50,119 nucleotides of DNA from Rhizobacter sp. (lineage in GTDB: Bacteria > Pseudomonadota > Gammaproteobacteria > Burkholderiales > Burkholderiaceae_C): NCBI GenBank assembly GCA_025355745.1, contig JANXZA010000052.1, positions 1 to 50,119 of the forward strand. The letters are read 5' to 3'. The notes under the pieces are model-generated. The model did not search any database. It worked only from the letters and a program-made list of their open reading frames with translations, and was not told the DNA's origin. A program made the translations under genes and the position numbers. This document shows positions 27,058-35,720 of this stretch, piece by piece (the first letter of the stretch is position 1; the number at the start of each line of letters is the position of its first letter).

Positions 27058-29966
27058 AGCGTAACGACCCGGTTTCCGACTTTCAGTCCGAAGACATTGC
27101 CAGCCTGGAGGTCAAAACGACGACCTGCTACATGTGCGCCTGCCGCTGCGGCATTCGCGTCCACCTTCGCAACGGCGAGGTGCGCTACATCGACGGCAAC
27201 CCGGCGCATCCGCTTAACCAGGGCGTTATCTGCGCCAAGGGCGCTTCTGGTGTGATGAAGCAGAAGTCGCCGGCGCGCCTGTCGATGCCATTGCTGCGGC
27301 GCCCGGGCACCGAACGCGGTGACGGCGAGTTCGACGAGATCGGCTGGGACGAGGTGTTCGCGTTGCTCGAAAAGCGCCTCGCCCACCTGCGCGCCACCGA
27401 TCCGAAGAAGTTCGCCCTCTTCACCGGGCGCGACCAGATGCAGGCGCTCACCGGCCTGTTCGCCAAACAGTTCGGCACGCCGAATTACGCGGCGCACGGC
27501 GGCTTCTGCTCGGTCAACATGGCGGCCGGGATGATCTACACGATCGGTGGGTCGTTCTGGGAGTTCGGCGGCCCCGACCTCGACCGCGCCAAGCTGTTCG
27601 TGATGATCGGCACCGCCGAAGACCATCACTCGAACCCGCTGAAGATCGCGCTGTCGAAGTTCAAGCGCGGCGGTGGCCGCTTCGTGTCGATCAACCCGAT
27701 CCGCACCGGTTACTCGGCCATCGCCGATGAATGGGTCCCGATCAAGCCCGGCACCGACGGCGCACTGCTGCTGGCGCTCATCCACGTCCTCATCGACAAG
27801 GGCTTGTACGACCGCGAGTTCGTGACGCGCTACACGAACGCCGGGCAGCTCGTGAACCAGACGCCGGACGACGACGACTTCGGGCTGTTCGCGATGAACC
27901 CCGAGGGCGATGTGGTCAACCTCGACTACCCGCACAACAAGTTCTGGTGGGACCGCCACAGCGATGCGTTGGTGCCCACCCACACGCCGGGCGCCGACCC
28001 GCGGCTGAGCGGCGAGTACGCGTTGCCCGATGGGAAAAAGGTCAAGCCGGCATTCCAGTTGCTGGTCGATCGGGTTGCCGCTTACACGCCCGAATGGGCG
28101 GCCGAGTTGACCGGCATTCCGGCCGAGACGATCTACCGCCTCGCGCACGAGATGGGCGTGACGGCGCGCGACCACAAGATCCACCTGCCGATCGCCTGGA
28201 CCGACTCGTGGGGCGTGGAGCACCAGACCGTCACCGGCAACCCGGTCGCGTTTCACGCCATGCGCGGGCTGGCGGCGCACTCGAACGGCTTTCACACGAC
28301 GCGCGCGCTGGCGATCCTGATGTCGCTGCTCGGCACCATCGACCGGCCCGGCGGCTTTCGCCACAAGGCGCCGTTCCCGCGCGCGATCCCGCCGATCGCC
28401 AAGCCGCCGAAGGGCCCACAGGACATCAAGCCGAACAGCCCGCTCGAAGGCATGCCGCTGGGCTTTCCGGCCGACCCGAACGACTTGTGCGTTGACGACG
28501 CCGGTCAGCCGGTGCGCATCGACAAGGCGTTCTCGTGGGAGCACCCGCTGTCGGTCCACGGGCTGATGCACAACGTCATCACCAACGCCTGGCGCGGCGA
28601 CCCGTACCGCATCGACACCTTGTTGATCTTCATGGCCAACATGGCCTGGAACTCGAGCATGAACACCTCGGAAGTTCGCAAGATGCTGATCGACAAGGAC
28701 GCCGATGGCAGCTACAAGATTCCGTTCCTGGTGGTGTGCGATGCGTTCCAGAGCGAGACCACGGCCTTCGCCGACCTGGTGCTGCCCGACACCACCTACC
28801 TCGAGCGCCACGACGTGATGTCGATCCTGGACCGGCCGATCTCGGAGTTCGACGGCCCGGTCGATGCGGTGCGCATTCCGGTGGTCGAGCCGATGGGGCA
28901 GTGCAAGCCGTTCCAGGAAGTCATCATCGAGCTGGCGAGCCGGCTCAAGCTGCCGGCGTTCACCACCGCCGAGGGCGGCCGCAAGTTCAAGGACTACCCG
29001 CATTTCGTCGTCAACTACGAGACCGCGCCGGGCTCGGGTATCGGCTTTCTGGCGGGCTGGCGCGGGGCCGATGGGTCCAAGTCGATCTGCGGCGAACCGA
29101 ACCCGAACCAGTGGGAGATGTACGCGAAGAACAACTGCGTGTTCCAGCACCACTTGCCGCCGGCCTACCAGTACATGCGCAACTGGAACAAGGGTTATAT
29201 GGACTGGACCAAGAGCGTGCGCATGCGCCGCGATGCCGACCCGATCCTGATCCACATCTACTCCGATGTGCTGCAGAAGTTCCGCCTCGCCGCGCAGGGC
29301 AGGCGGCCCGGCAAGCAGCCGCCCGAGCACCTGCGCAGCCGGGTCGAAACCTACTTCGACCCGCTGCCGTTCTATCACGAGCCGCTTGAAATGCAGGTCA
29401 CCGATCGCAGCGCGTACCCGCTCAACGCGGTCACGCAACGGCCGATGGCGATGTACCACTCCTGGGACTCGCAGAACGCCTGGCTGCGCCAGATCCACAG
29501 CCACAACTACCTGTTCGTGAACCCACTCACGGCGGGCGCGCAGGGGATCAAGGACGACGACTGGATCTGGGTCGAGTCGCGCTGGGGCAAGGTGCGCTGC
29601 ATGTGCCGCTACAGCGAGGCGGTCGAGCCCGGCACGGTGTGGACCTGGAACGCGATCGGCAAGGCGGCGGGCGCCTGGAACCTGGGCCCGCAGGCGAACG
29701 AATCGCAGAAGGGCTTTCTGCTGAACCACCTGATCACCGAAGAGCTGCCGTTGCTGGCGGGCCGCGCGCCGCTGTCCAACTCGGACCCGGTGACCGGGCA
29801 GGCGGGCTGGTACGACGTGCGCGTGCGCATCTCCAAGGCCGGCGCCGACGAGCCGGCCCAGACCTCGCCGCAGTTCGCGGCGCTGCAGCCCTATCCCGGT
29901 ACGCACCCGGTGCGCCGGCTCTGGCAGGCGTACTTTGCCGGGCAGCCGGCGGAGCCGAAGGCTTGA
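27054..29966 (+). CDS. soeA: Molybdopterin oxidoreductase catalytic subunit, SoeA-like sulfite dehydrogenase
   Basis: A 970-residue complex-iron-sulfur molybdoenzyme. The N-terminal [4Fe-4S] site is Cys25-x2-Cys28-x3-Cys32-x27-Cys60. The Mo-bisPGD regions follow, with Cys152 in AAHGGFCSVNMAAG the probable molybdenum ligand, and the C-terminal cofactor-binding domain has WLRQIHSHNYLFVNPLTA. There is no Tat signal, so the enzyme is cytoplasmic like SoeABC and unlike most DMSO, tetrathionate or thiosulfate reductases. The following genes encode a four-cluster ferredoxin and a DmsC-type anchor, matching SoeB and SoeC, which oxidise sulfite to sulfate with electrons to quinone. Substrate is inferred from subunit type and sulfur-transport neighbours. 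Confidence 0.82.
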   Translation: MKRNDPVSDFQSEDIASLEVKTTTCYMCACRCGIRVHLRNGEVRYIDGNPAHPLNQGVICAKGASGVMKQKSPARLSMPLLRRPGTERGDGEFDEIGWDEVFALLEKRLAHLRATDPKKFALFTGRDQMQALTGLFAKQFGTPNYAAHGGFCSVNMAAGMIYTIGGSFWEFGGPDLDRAKLFVMIGTAEDHHSNPLKIALSKFKRGGGRFVSINPIRTGYSAIADEWVPIKPGTDGALLLALIHVLIDKGLYDREFVTRYTNAGQLVNQTPDDDDFGLFAMNPEGDVVNLDYPHNKFWWDRHSDALVPTHTPGADPRLSGEYALPDGKKVKPAFQLLVDRVAAYTPEWAAELTGIPAETIYRLAHEMGVTARDHKIHLPIAWTDSWGVEHQTVTGNPVAFHAMRGLAAHSNGFHTTRALAILMSLLGTIDRPGGFRHKAPFPRAIPPIAKPPKGPQDIKPNSPLEGMPLGFPADPNDLCVDDAGQPVRIDKAFSWEHPLSVHGLMHNVITNAWRGDPYRIDTLLIFMANMAWNSSMNTSEVRKMLIDKDADGSYKIPFLVVCDAFQSETTAFADLVLPDTTYLERHDVMSILDRPISEFDGPVDAVRIPVVEPMGQCKPFQEVIIELASRLKLPAFTTAEGGRKFKDYPHFVVNYETAPGSGIGFLAGWRGADGSKSICGEPNPNQWEMYAKNNCVFQHHLPPAYQYMRNWNKGYMDWTKSVRMRRDADPILIHIYSDVLQKFRLAAQGRRPGKQPPEHLRSRVETYFDPLPFYHEPLEMQVTDRSAYPLNAVTQRPMAMYHSWDSQNAWLRQIHSHNYLFVNPLTAGAQGIKDDDWIWVESRWGKVRCMCRYSEAVEPGTVWTWNAIGKAAGAWNLGPQANESQKGFLLNHLITEELPLLAGRAPLSNSDPVTGQAGWYDVRVRISKAGADEPAQTSPQFAALQPYPGTHPVRRLWQAYFAGQPAEPKA

Positions 29967-30026
29967 TCGATCGCCGGCCATCCCATCGCCAAGGCCAATG
30001 CCAAGGCCAATGCAAGGACGCATCCC

Positions 30027-30767
30027 ATGACCCAACTGGCGCTTGTCATCGACCTCAACGTGTGCGTGGGCTGCCAGGCCTGCGTGACGAGTTGCAAATC
30101 GTGGAACACCTCGGGCAGCGCCGGTGCGCTCGCCGATTTCCGGCCCTACGACGAGAACCCCACCGGCACCTTCTTCAACCGCGTGCAGACCTTCGAGGTT
30201 GGCGAATTCCCGGCCACCCAAACGGTGCACCTGCCGAAGTCGTGCCTGCATTGCGAAGACCCGCCATGCGTACCGGTGTGCCCAACCGGCGCGAGTTACA
30301 AGCGCAAGGAAGACGGCATCGTGCTGATCGACTACGACAAGTGCATCGGCTGCGGCTACTGCGCCTGGGCCTGCCCCTACGGGGTGCGCGAGCTCGACGA
30401 AGAGCGCCAGGTGATGACCAAGTGCACCTTGTGCGTCGACCGCATCTACAGCGACGCGCTGCCAGTGACCGACCGGCGCCCGGCCTGCGTGATGGCCTGC
30501 CCGACCAACGCGCGGCTGTTCGGTGACGTGCACGACCCGGCCTCGGAAGTGTCGACCGCGATCCGCGAGCGCGGCGGCTACCAGTTGATGCCGGAATGGG
30601 GCACCCAGCCATCCAACCATTACCTGCCGCGCCGCAAGACCGTCATCAACATCCGAGACGACGAACTGGTGCGCGCCGACAGCCCGCAGTTGATCGACAT
30701 CGCCGCGCTGGTGCCGGGCGCCAAGCCGCGCTCGACGCTCGACGATGCGAGCAATTTTGGCAGCTGA
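30027..30767 (+). CDS. soeB: Four-cluster ferredoxin subunit (SoeB-like)
   Basis: A 246-residue electron-transfer subunit with four [4Fe-4S] cysteine groups: CVGCQACVTSC, CLHCEDPPCVPVC, CIGCGYCAWAC and CTLCVDR...CVMACPTN. No signal peptide, in keeping with a cytoplasmic complex. It links the molybdenum subunit to the membrane subunit. ATG at 30027 lies 60 bases after soeA, with a short direct repeat (CCAAGGCCAATG) in the gap. Confidence 0.9.
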   Translation: MTQLALVIDLNVCVGCQACVTSCKSWNTSGSAGALADFRPYDENPTGTFFNRVQTFEVGEFPATQTVHLPKSCLHCEDPPCVPVCPTGASYKRKEDGIVLIDYDKCIGCGYCAWACPYGVRELDEERQVMTKCTLCVDRIYSDALPVTDRRPACVMACPTNARLFGDVHDPASEVSTAIRERGGYQLMPEWGTQPSNHYLPRRKTVINIRDDELVRADSPQLIDIAALVPGAKPRSTLDDASNFGS

Positions 30768-30770
30768 ACG

Positions 30771-30799
30771 GCTCCTTCCCCTATGGGGGAAGGGGCCGT
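30771..30799. repeat. C/G palindrome between soeB and soeC
   Basis: CTTCCCCTATGGGGGAAG forms a stable stem. It is of the same type as the palindrome at 48276 (CTTCCCCCAACGGGGGAAG). Located within the operon, it may stabilise the upstream mRNA or adjust soeC expression rather than terminate. Confidence 0.6.
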
Positions 30800-30844
30800 T
30801 AGAAAAGCGCTCACCTGCTCAACCCGCCATCAACGGAGTCCGCC

Positions 30845-31786
30845 ATGCACCCCGGCTTTTCTGTGATCTTCCTGACGACGCTGATCGGTGCCGGTCAAGG
30901 CCTGTTCCTCGGCCTGTACGCGGCCGAGATTGCGGCACTGCTGCGGGTTGCCGCGCCCGAGCCGGGCAGCGGCTTCTTCGTCTGGGGCAGCGCGCTGGCG
31001 CTGCTGTTCACCGGGCTGGGCGCAGTCGCATCGCTGTTTCACCTCGGCCACCCGGAGCGCGCCTGGCGGGCGCTGGCGATGTGGCGCACCTCGTGGCTTT
31101 CGCGCGAGGGCATTGCGCTGCCCGCGTTCATGGCGGCGGTGTTCGCTTACGGCCTCGGGCACTACCTTGGTTGGCGCAGCACGCCGGCGATCGGCGCGGT
31201 CGCGGTGGTGCTGTGTGTCACGCTGTTCGTCTGCACCGGCATGATCTACGCCTGCATCAAGTTCCTGCAGGAATGGGCCAGCCCGCTGACGGTGGCCAAC
31301 TACGGCGTGCTCGGCTGCGCCTCCGGCTTCACGCTGGTCACCGCGTTCGCCGCCTTCACCGCCGACAGCCTGGTGCCCGCGTATGCGGTGGCCGCCATGG
31401 CGCTCACGGTGCTGGGCCTGGCGACGCGGTCGGCCTCGCTTGTGCGCAACAGCCGCCTCAAGCCCAAGTCGAGCTTGCAGTCGGCCACCGGCATTCACCA
31501 CCCGCGCATCAAACAGACATCGCAAGGTTTCATGGGCGGCTCGTACAACACGCGCGAGTTCTTCCACGGCCGCAGCCGGGCGCTGCTGCGCAGCGTCAAG
31601 TGGGGCTTCCTGGTGCTGGCGTTCGCGCTGCCGCTGCTGCTGCTCGGCGTCGGCTGGCGCAGCGGGTCGACGCTGGCGCTGTGCCTGGCCTTCGCGGTGC
31701 AGTACACCGGCCTGATCGCCGAGCGATGGTTCTTTTTCGCGCAGTCGAACCATCCGCAGAACCTGTACTACCAGGCGATCTCATAG
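30845..31786 (+). CDS. soeC: DmsC-family membrane anchor subunit (SoeC-like)
   Basis: A 313-residue polytopic membrane protein, about eight helices, of the DmsC type. It opens HPGFSVIFLTTLIGAGQGLFLGLYAAE and contains LFHLGHPERAWRALAMWRTSWLSREG, the conserved HLGxPxRAwrA and SREG signatures of DMSO-reductase anchors. It passes electrons to the quinone pool. Third gene of the soe set; soeC of sulfite dehydrogenase is of this family. Confidence 0.9.
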   Translation: MHPGFSVIFLTTLIGAGQGLFLGLYAAEIAALLRVAAPEPGSGFFVWGSALALLFTGLGAVASLFHLGHPERAWRALAMWRTSWLSREGIALPAFMAAVFAYGLGHYLGWRSTPAIGAVAVVLCVTLFVCTGMIYACIKFLQEWASPLTVANYGVLGCASGFTLVTAFAAFTADSLVPAYAVAAMALTVLGLATRSASLVRNSRLKPKSSLQSATGIHHPRIKQTSQGFMGGSYNTREFFHGRSRALLRSVKWGFLVLAFALPLLLLGVGWRSGSTLALCLAFAVQYTGLIAERWFFFAQSNHPQNLYYQAIS

Positions 31787-31829
31787 CCACCTCGCGCGGT
31801 CGTTGCGGTCGCTGCGACATCAGCCGGCG

Positions 31830-32573
31830 ATGACGCTTGCGCTCGCTGCGGTCGCGGTGTTGGTCGGCATCCTGATCGGCAGCGTCGGTGTCGGCGGCAT
31901 CCTGCTGATCCCGGCCCTTCAGATGCTGGCGCCGCTGCCGATCCAGGCCGCGATGGCCACGGCGCTGTTCACTTTCATCTTCACCGGCATCGTCGGTACG
32001 GCGTTGTTCCAGCGCCGCGGCAGCATCGACTGGGCGCTGACCACGCCCTTGTGTCTGGGCGGCGCACTGTTCGGTGTGGTCGGTGGCTGGGCCAATGCAC
32101 GGCTGGGGGCGAGCTCGCTGGCGTTGGTCCTGGCGCTGCTGATCGTGGCGGCCGGCGCGTACACGCTGTTCACCGGCAGCGCGCCACGCTCCGCCTGCTT
32201 CCACGACCGGCCGCGCCGGCAGCGGGCGCTGCTGTTCATGATCGGCGCGGTGACGGGCTTCGGCTCGGGCCTGACCGGCGTCGGCGGCCCGGCGCTGGCG
32301 GTGCCGATGCTGGTGCTGTGCGGCTTCCCCGCGCTGGCCGCCATCGGCGCGAGTCAGGTGATCCAGATCGTCGCGTCGGTCTCGGGCAGCGCCGCGCATC
32401 TGGCGCAAGGCAACATCGACCTGCGGCTGGCCGCGCTGCTGACGCTGTTCGAGGTGCTCGGTGTGGCCGTTGGCGTGCGCGCGGCGCATGCCATCGATGC
32501 GCGCTGGCTGCGCCGGGGTGTCGGGCTGTTGTGCGTTATGGTGGGCGCGGGGCTGCTGGTGCGCCTTAATTAA
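31830..32573 (+). CDS. TauE/SafE family sulfite/organosulfonate exporter-like permease
   Basis: A 247-residue membrane protein with about seven to eight helices in two repeated halves. Each half has the family's glycine-rich motif: GILIGSVGVGGILLIPALQ and VTGFGSGLTGVGGPALAVPML. TauE/SafE proteins are implicated in export of sulfite or sulfoacetate during sulfonate breakdown. ATG at 31830 is preferred; a TTG at 31803 would add nine residues. Its stop overlaps that of the convergent cNBD gene (TAATTAA-type overlap at 32570-32573). Confidence 0.85.
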   Translation: MTLALAAVAVLVGILIGSVGVGGILLIPALQMLAPLPIQAAMATALFTFIFTGIVGTALFQRRGSIDWALTTPLCLGGALFGVVGGWANARLGASSLALVLALLIVAAGAYTLFTGSAPRSACFHDRPRRQRALLFMIGAVTGFGSGLTGVGGPALAVPMLVLCGFPALAAIGASQVIQIVASVSGSAAHLAQGNIDLRLAALLTLFEVLGVAVGVRAAHAIDARWLRRGVGLLCVMVGAGLLVRLN

Positions 32574-33028
32574 CCGCCGGCAAACGAGGTCAGCGTGCCG
32601 GTGATCAAGCGGTTCAGTTGCGTCATCAGGCGGTAGCCGAGCGTGTGGTCTTGCTCCATCAGACCGATCAGGCTGGCGCCGTCGATGACCAAGAAGCGGC
32701 AGGGTGACAGGCAGCCCGCGCTGGCGATCCGCACATTGCGCGGTGGCGTCAATGCGGCCCAGCCGAACAACTCGCCGCGGCGCAGGATGTCGCCGACGCT
32801 GGCATTGCGCTCGCCGAAGCCGATCGCATGCCGGACCGTGCCGTGCACCAGCACATAGAGTTCGTTGGCCGGGTCGCCGACGCGGTAGACCTGCTGGCCG
32901 GCTTCGCAGTCCAGCACGCTGCTCAGGGCGGCCACGCGATCAAGCTGGTTCGGCGTCAACCGGCCGAAGAAGGTCGTCTGCGACAGGAGCCCGCACGGCG
33001 TCTCGGCAGCGGCAGTCTGGTTGGTCAT
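32570..33028 (-). CDS. Free-standing cyclic-nucleotide-binding-like domain protein
   Basis: A 152-residue protein that is essentially one cNBD: QQVYRVGDPANELYVLVHGTV followed by ELFGWAALTPPRNVRIASA. It shares the FGWAA signature of the domains fused to the permease and Rieske ferredoxin, with Trp replacing the canonical Glu. There is no helix-turn-helix, so it is not a Crp-type regulator. It lies 20 bases after the response regulator and shares its operon; it might sense the pathway ligand and modify the kinase or transport system. Confidence 0.88.
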   Translation of the reverse strand: MTNQTAAAETPCGLLSQTTFFGRLTPNQLDRVAALSSVLDCEAGQQVYRVGDPANELYVLVHGTVRHAIGFGERNASVGDILRRGELFGWAALTPPRNVRIASAGCLSPCRFLVIDGASLIGLMEQDHTLGYRLMTQLNRLITGTLTSFAGG

Positions 33029-33048
33029 CGGTGGGCTCCCGAGGGTCT

Positions 33049-34461
33049 TCACGCCGAATCGCTCGGCCGGTACAAGTCCCAGTGGCGGCGGCGCACCCAC
33101 AGCGCCTTGCGGCCGATGCCCAGCAGCGCCGCCAGTTCGGCCTCGCCATAACGGTCCTGGTAGTTCGTGATGATCTCCTTGGTGTAGTCCTCGATCGACA
33201 AGGGCAGGCCGCTGCCCTTCGGCGCGATCACCGCGGCGCCCTCCTCGGCAGGCGCCGCGATCATCTCTTCGAGGTCGCTCAAGGTGAGCACATCGGAGTC
33301 GGCCAGGATCACGGCCCGCTCGATGACGTTTTGCAGTTCGCGCACATTGCCCGGCCAGGTGTGGTGGTGCAGGAACTCGACGAAGTCCTTGTGCATGCGG
33401 GTCACCGGGCTGGCGAACTTCTGGCAGAACTGACGCATGAAGTGGCGCGCCAGCAGCTCGATGTCGGCGCCGCGCTCGCGCAGCGGCGGCACGTGAATCG
33501 CGATCACGTTCAGGCGGTAGTACAGGTCGGCCCGGAAGCTGCCGCGCTCCGCGCTTTCCTTCAGGTTGCGGTTGCTCGCCGCCAGGAAGCGGGTGTCGGT
33601 GAGAAAGCTCTGGTTCGAGCCGAGCGGGCGCACCTGGCGCTCCTGCAGCACGCGCAGCAACTTGACCTGCGCGGCCAGCGGCATCTCCGAGATCTCGTCG
33701 AGAAACAGCGTGCCGCCGCTGGCCTCGCGGATCAGGCCTTCGCTGGCGCTGCTGGCGCCGGTGTAGGCACCCTTCTCGTGGCCGAACAATTCCGACTCCA
33801 TCAGGTCGGCCGGAATCGCGCCGCAGTTGACCGCGACGAAAGGCCGCTGCGCGCGGCTGCCGCCAAAATGGATCGCCTGCGCCACCAGTTCCTTGCCGCA
33901 TCCGCTCTCGCCCTGGATCAGCACGTTCGCCTCGGTGGCGGCGACGCGCTGGATCATCGCGAGCAGGCGTTTCACGCCGTCGCTCTCGCCGATGATGGTG
34001 TGCTGCGTGAAGACCTTTTTCAGGTTGCGCCGCAGCGCGGCGTTCTCTTTGCGGGTGCGGCGCTCGCCCAGGGCGCGTTCGACCGAGAACACGAAGTCAT
34101 CGTTGTCGAAAGGCTTGATGATGTAGTCGTTCGCGCCGCGGCGCAGTGCTTCGACGGCGCTTTCAACCGACGAAAAACTCGTCATCAGGATGACCTGGGT
34201 CTCGGGGTGCAGCGCCTTCGCCGCCGCGACGATGTCCAGGCCGCTGGCATCCGGCAGCCGCAGGTCGGTGATCACCAGGTCGAACTCGCGCGTCTTGAGT
34301 TGCGTCAGCCCTTCGTTGCCGAGGTGCGTGATCACGCTGGCATGGCCGGCGCGGTCGAGCAGCATCTCGACGCACTCGCAAATGCCGCGGTCGTCGTCGA
34401 TCACCAGCACCTGCGCGGCAGCGCGCAAGAGTGCGCTGTCAGCGGATTTGCGGTCGATCAC
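33049..34461 (-). CDS. NtrC-family sigma-54-dependent response regulator
   Basis: A 470-residue regulator. Receiver domain about residues 16-130, phospho-acceptor Asp66 in LVITDLRLPD and Lys in IIKPFDN. The AAA+ domain has Walker A GESGCGKE, the sigma-54 contact loop GAYTGA (Tyr for the more common Phe), Walker B GTLFLDEI, and TWPGNVRELQN. A Fis-type helix-turn-helix is at the C-terminus (AELAALLGIGRKALWVRRRHW). The start is GTG overlapping the kinase stop (GTGA at 34458-34461). It is the likely activator of the divergent sigma-54 promoters at 24.8-25.1 kb. Confidence 0.94.
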   Translation of the reverse strand: MIDRKSADSALLRAAAQVLVIDDDRGICECVEMLLDRAGHASVITHLGNEGLTQLKTREFDLVITDLRLPDASGLDIVAAAKALHPETQVILMTSFSSVESAVEALRRGANDYIIKPFDNDDFVFSVERALGERRTRKENAALRRNLKKVFTQHTIIGESDGVKRLLAMIQRVAATEANVLIQGESGCGKELVAQAIHFGGSRAQRPFVAVNCGAIPADLMESELFGHEKGAYTGASSASEGLIREASGGTLFLDEISEMPLAAQVKLLRVLQERQVRPLGSNQSFLTDTRFLAASNRNLKESAERGSFRADLYYRLNVIAIHVPPLRERGADIELLARHFMRQFCQKFASPVTRMHKDFVEFLHHHTWPGNVRELQNVIERAVILADSDVLTLSDLEEMIAAPAEEGAAVIAPKGSGLPLSIEDYTKEIITNYQDRYGEAELAALLGIGRKALWVRRRHWDLYRPSDSA

Positions 34462-35498
34462 GCCGCGCCCCTGGGCAAGGTCACGCAGAAGCTCGCGCCT
34501 CCCGGCGCGCTGCTGCACAGCTCGATGCGGCCACCGTGTTCCAGTGCGATCTCGGTGCAAATCGCCAGGCCCAGGCCAGTGCCGAGCTGGGCTGCGCGGG
34601 TCGTGAAGAACGGCTCGAAGATGCGGCTCGCCAGGCCGGCCGCCACCCCCGGCCCGCTGTCGCTGACCCGCACCTCGATCCAAGCGCCGGCACTGCGAGT
34701 CACGACATTCAGCCGGCCTCGCCCGGCCATCGCCTCGGCCGCATTCACGAACAGGTTCAGGAAGATTTCGCGCACCTGCCCGATGTTGCCGGACAGCGTT
34801 GCGGCCAGGTCCGGCTGATGCTGCAGTTCGATGTCCTGCAGCCGGCCTTGCTGACGCAGCACATGCGCGGCTTCCTCGATCGCGTCGTCGATGGCGAAGC
34901 GCAGCCGCGGCTCGTCGCCGACGCGCGAGAACTGCACCAGTCGGCGCGAAATGTCCAGGATGCGCTTCACGTTGACGGCGATGTTCGCCAGGCCCTTGTC
35001 GAGCAGCGCCGGGCTCGGCTGCTTCTCGGCGCGCAATATCTGCACGATCGAGTGCAGCGAGGTCAGCGGGTTCGTGACCTCGTGGCACACGCCGGCCACC
35101 ATGAAGCCGAGCGATGCGAGCCGCGCGGTTTGCAGGTCGGCGGCCTGCGCCTGGCGCGGATCGGGCCGGGCGATGATCGTCAGGCAGGCACCCCATGCAG
35201 TGCGGCGCAGGTGCAGGCGCTCGCAGATGAGCTCGCCAGACGGTTGCGCGCGCTCGCTTTCCGCTTGCTGCGGGGTTAACCAGGGCACGTCGCCACGCAG
35301 CAGGGCGAGGTAGTGTCGGGCGCGCTCCCGCAGCGGTGCGTCGGCGGCTGATGCGCCTGGGTTCGAGCCGTTGCCGGATTCGTCGCTGGCACCCAGGACA
35401 GTGCCGTCTTCGCCCAGCATCAACATCGGCCACGGCGCGGCCGCGTAGATCGGCTCGAACAGATCGGACCAACCCTGGCTGCCTGTCATCGCCGGCAT
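34458..35498 (-). CDS. Soluble NtrB-type sensor histidine kinase
   Basis: A kinase of about 346 residues without membrane segments. An N-terminal PAS-like region (FEPIYAAAPWPMLMLGEDGTVLGAS) is followed by the phospho-acceptor helix GFMVAGVCHEVTNPLTSLHSI (His in CHEVTNP) and the ATPase domain with NLFVNAAEAM, SDSGPGV, FEPFFTT and GTGLGLAI. Starts at 35498 (MPAMTGS) or 35489; the frame extends to 35588 without support. Cytoplasmic sensing of a pathway intermediate is likely. It is cotranscribed with the response regulator and the cNBD protein. Confidence 0.92.
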   Translation of the reverse strand: MPAMTGSQGWSDLFEPIYAAAPWPMLMLGEDGTVLGASDESGNGSNPGASAADAPLRERARHYLALLRGDVPWLTPQQAESERAQPSGELICERLHLRRTAWGACLTIIARPDPRQAQAADLQTARLASLGFMVAGVCHEVTNPLTSLHSIVQILRAEKQPSPALLDKGLANIAVNVKRILDISRRLVQFSRVGDEPRLRFAIDDAIEEAAHVLRQQGRLQDIELQHQPDLAATLSGNIGQVREIFLNLFVNAAEAMAGRGRLNVVTRSAGAWIEVRVSDSGPGVAAGLASRIFEPFFTTRAAQLGTGLGLAICTEIALEHGGRIELCSSAPGGASFCVTLPRGAA

Positions 35499-35720
35499 TC
35501 GCCGCGTTGCATGGTTGTTGAGCACCGCGCAGCATAAGGCGGGCAGATCGAGCTGCAATAGAGACGCACCCCACGCCGCACAAGGCACGCCGGGTCCGGA
35601 AAGCGATCTTGCCTAACGTTCTCAATGAGCAGACACAGGGGCGGCGTAGGCGGCCTTTCGAGCGCCGCTGGTGGGTGCGCGCGCTGTAGCATCGGCGAAC
35701 CCATTCCGAGGAGACCGACC

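Noticed and set aside
27054-29966. Reading the molybdoenzyme as formate dehydrogenase linked to C1 oxidation
   Set aside because: The subunit set (four-cluster ferredoxin plus DmsC-type anchor, no diaphorase subunits, no selenocysteine or FDH-type active-site motif) and the SulP/TauE neighbours fit SoeABC better. The question is not fully closed without a phylogeny.
26961-30620. A 1219-codon minus-strand frame opposite soeA and soeB
   Set aside because: It is an antisense shadow typical of high-GC codon usage; the plus strand carries complete, motif-rich enzymes.
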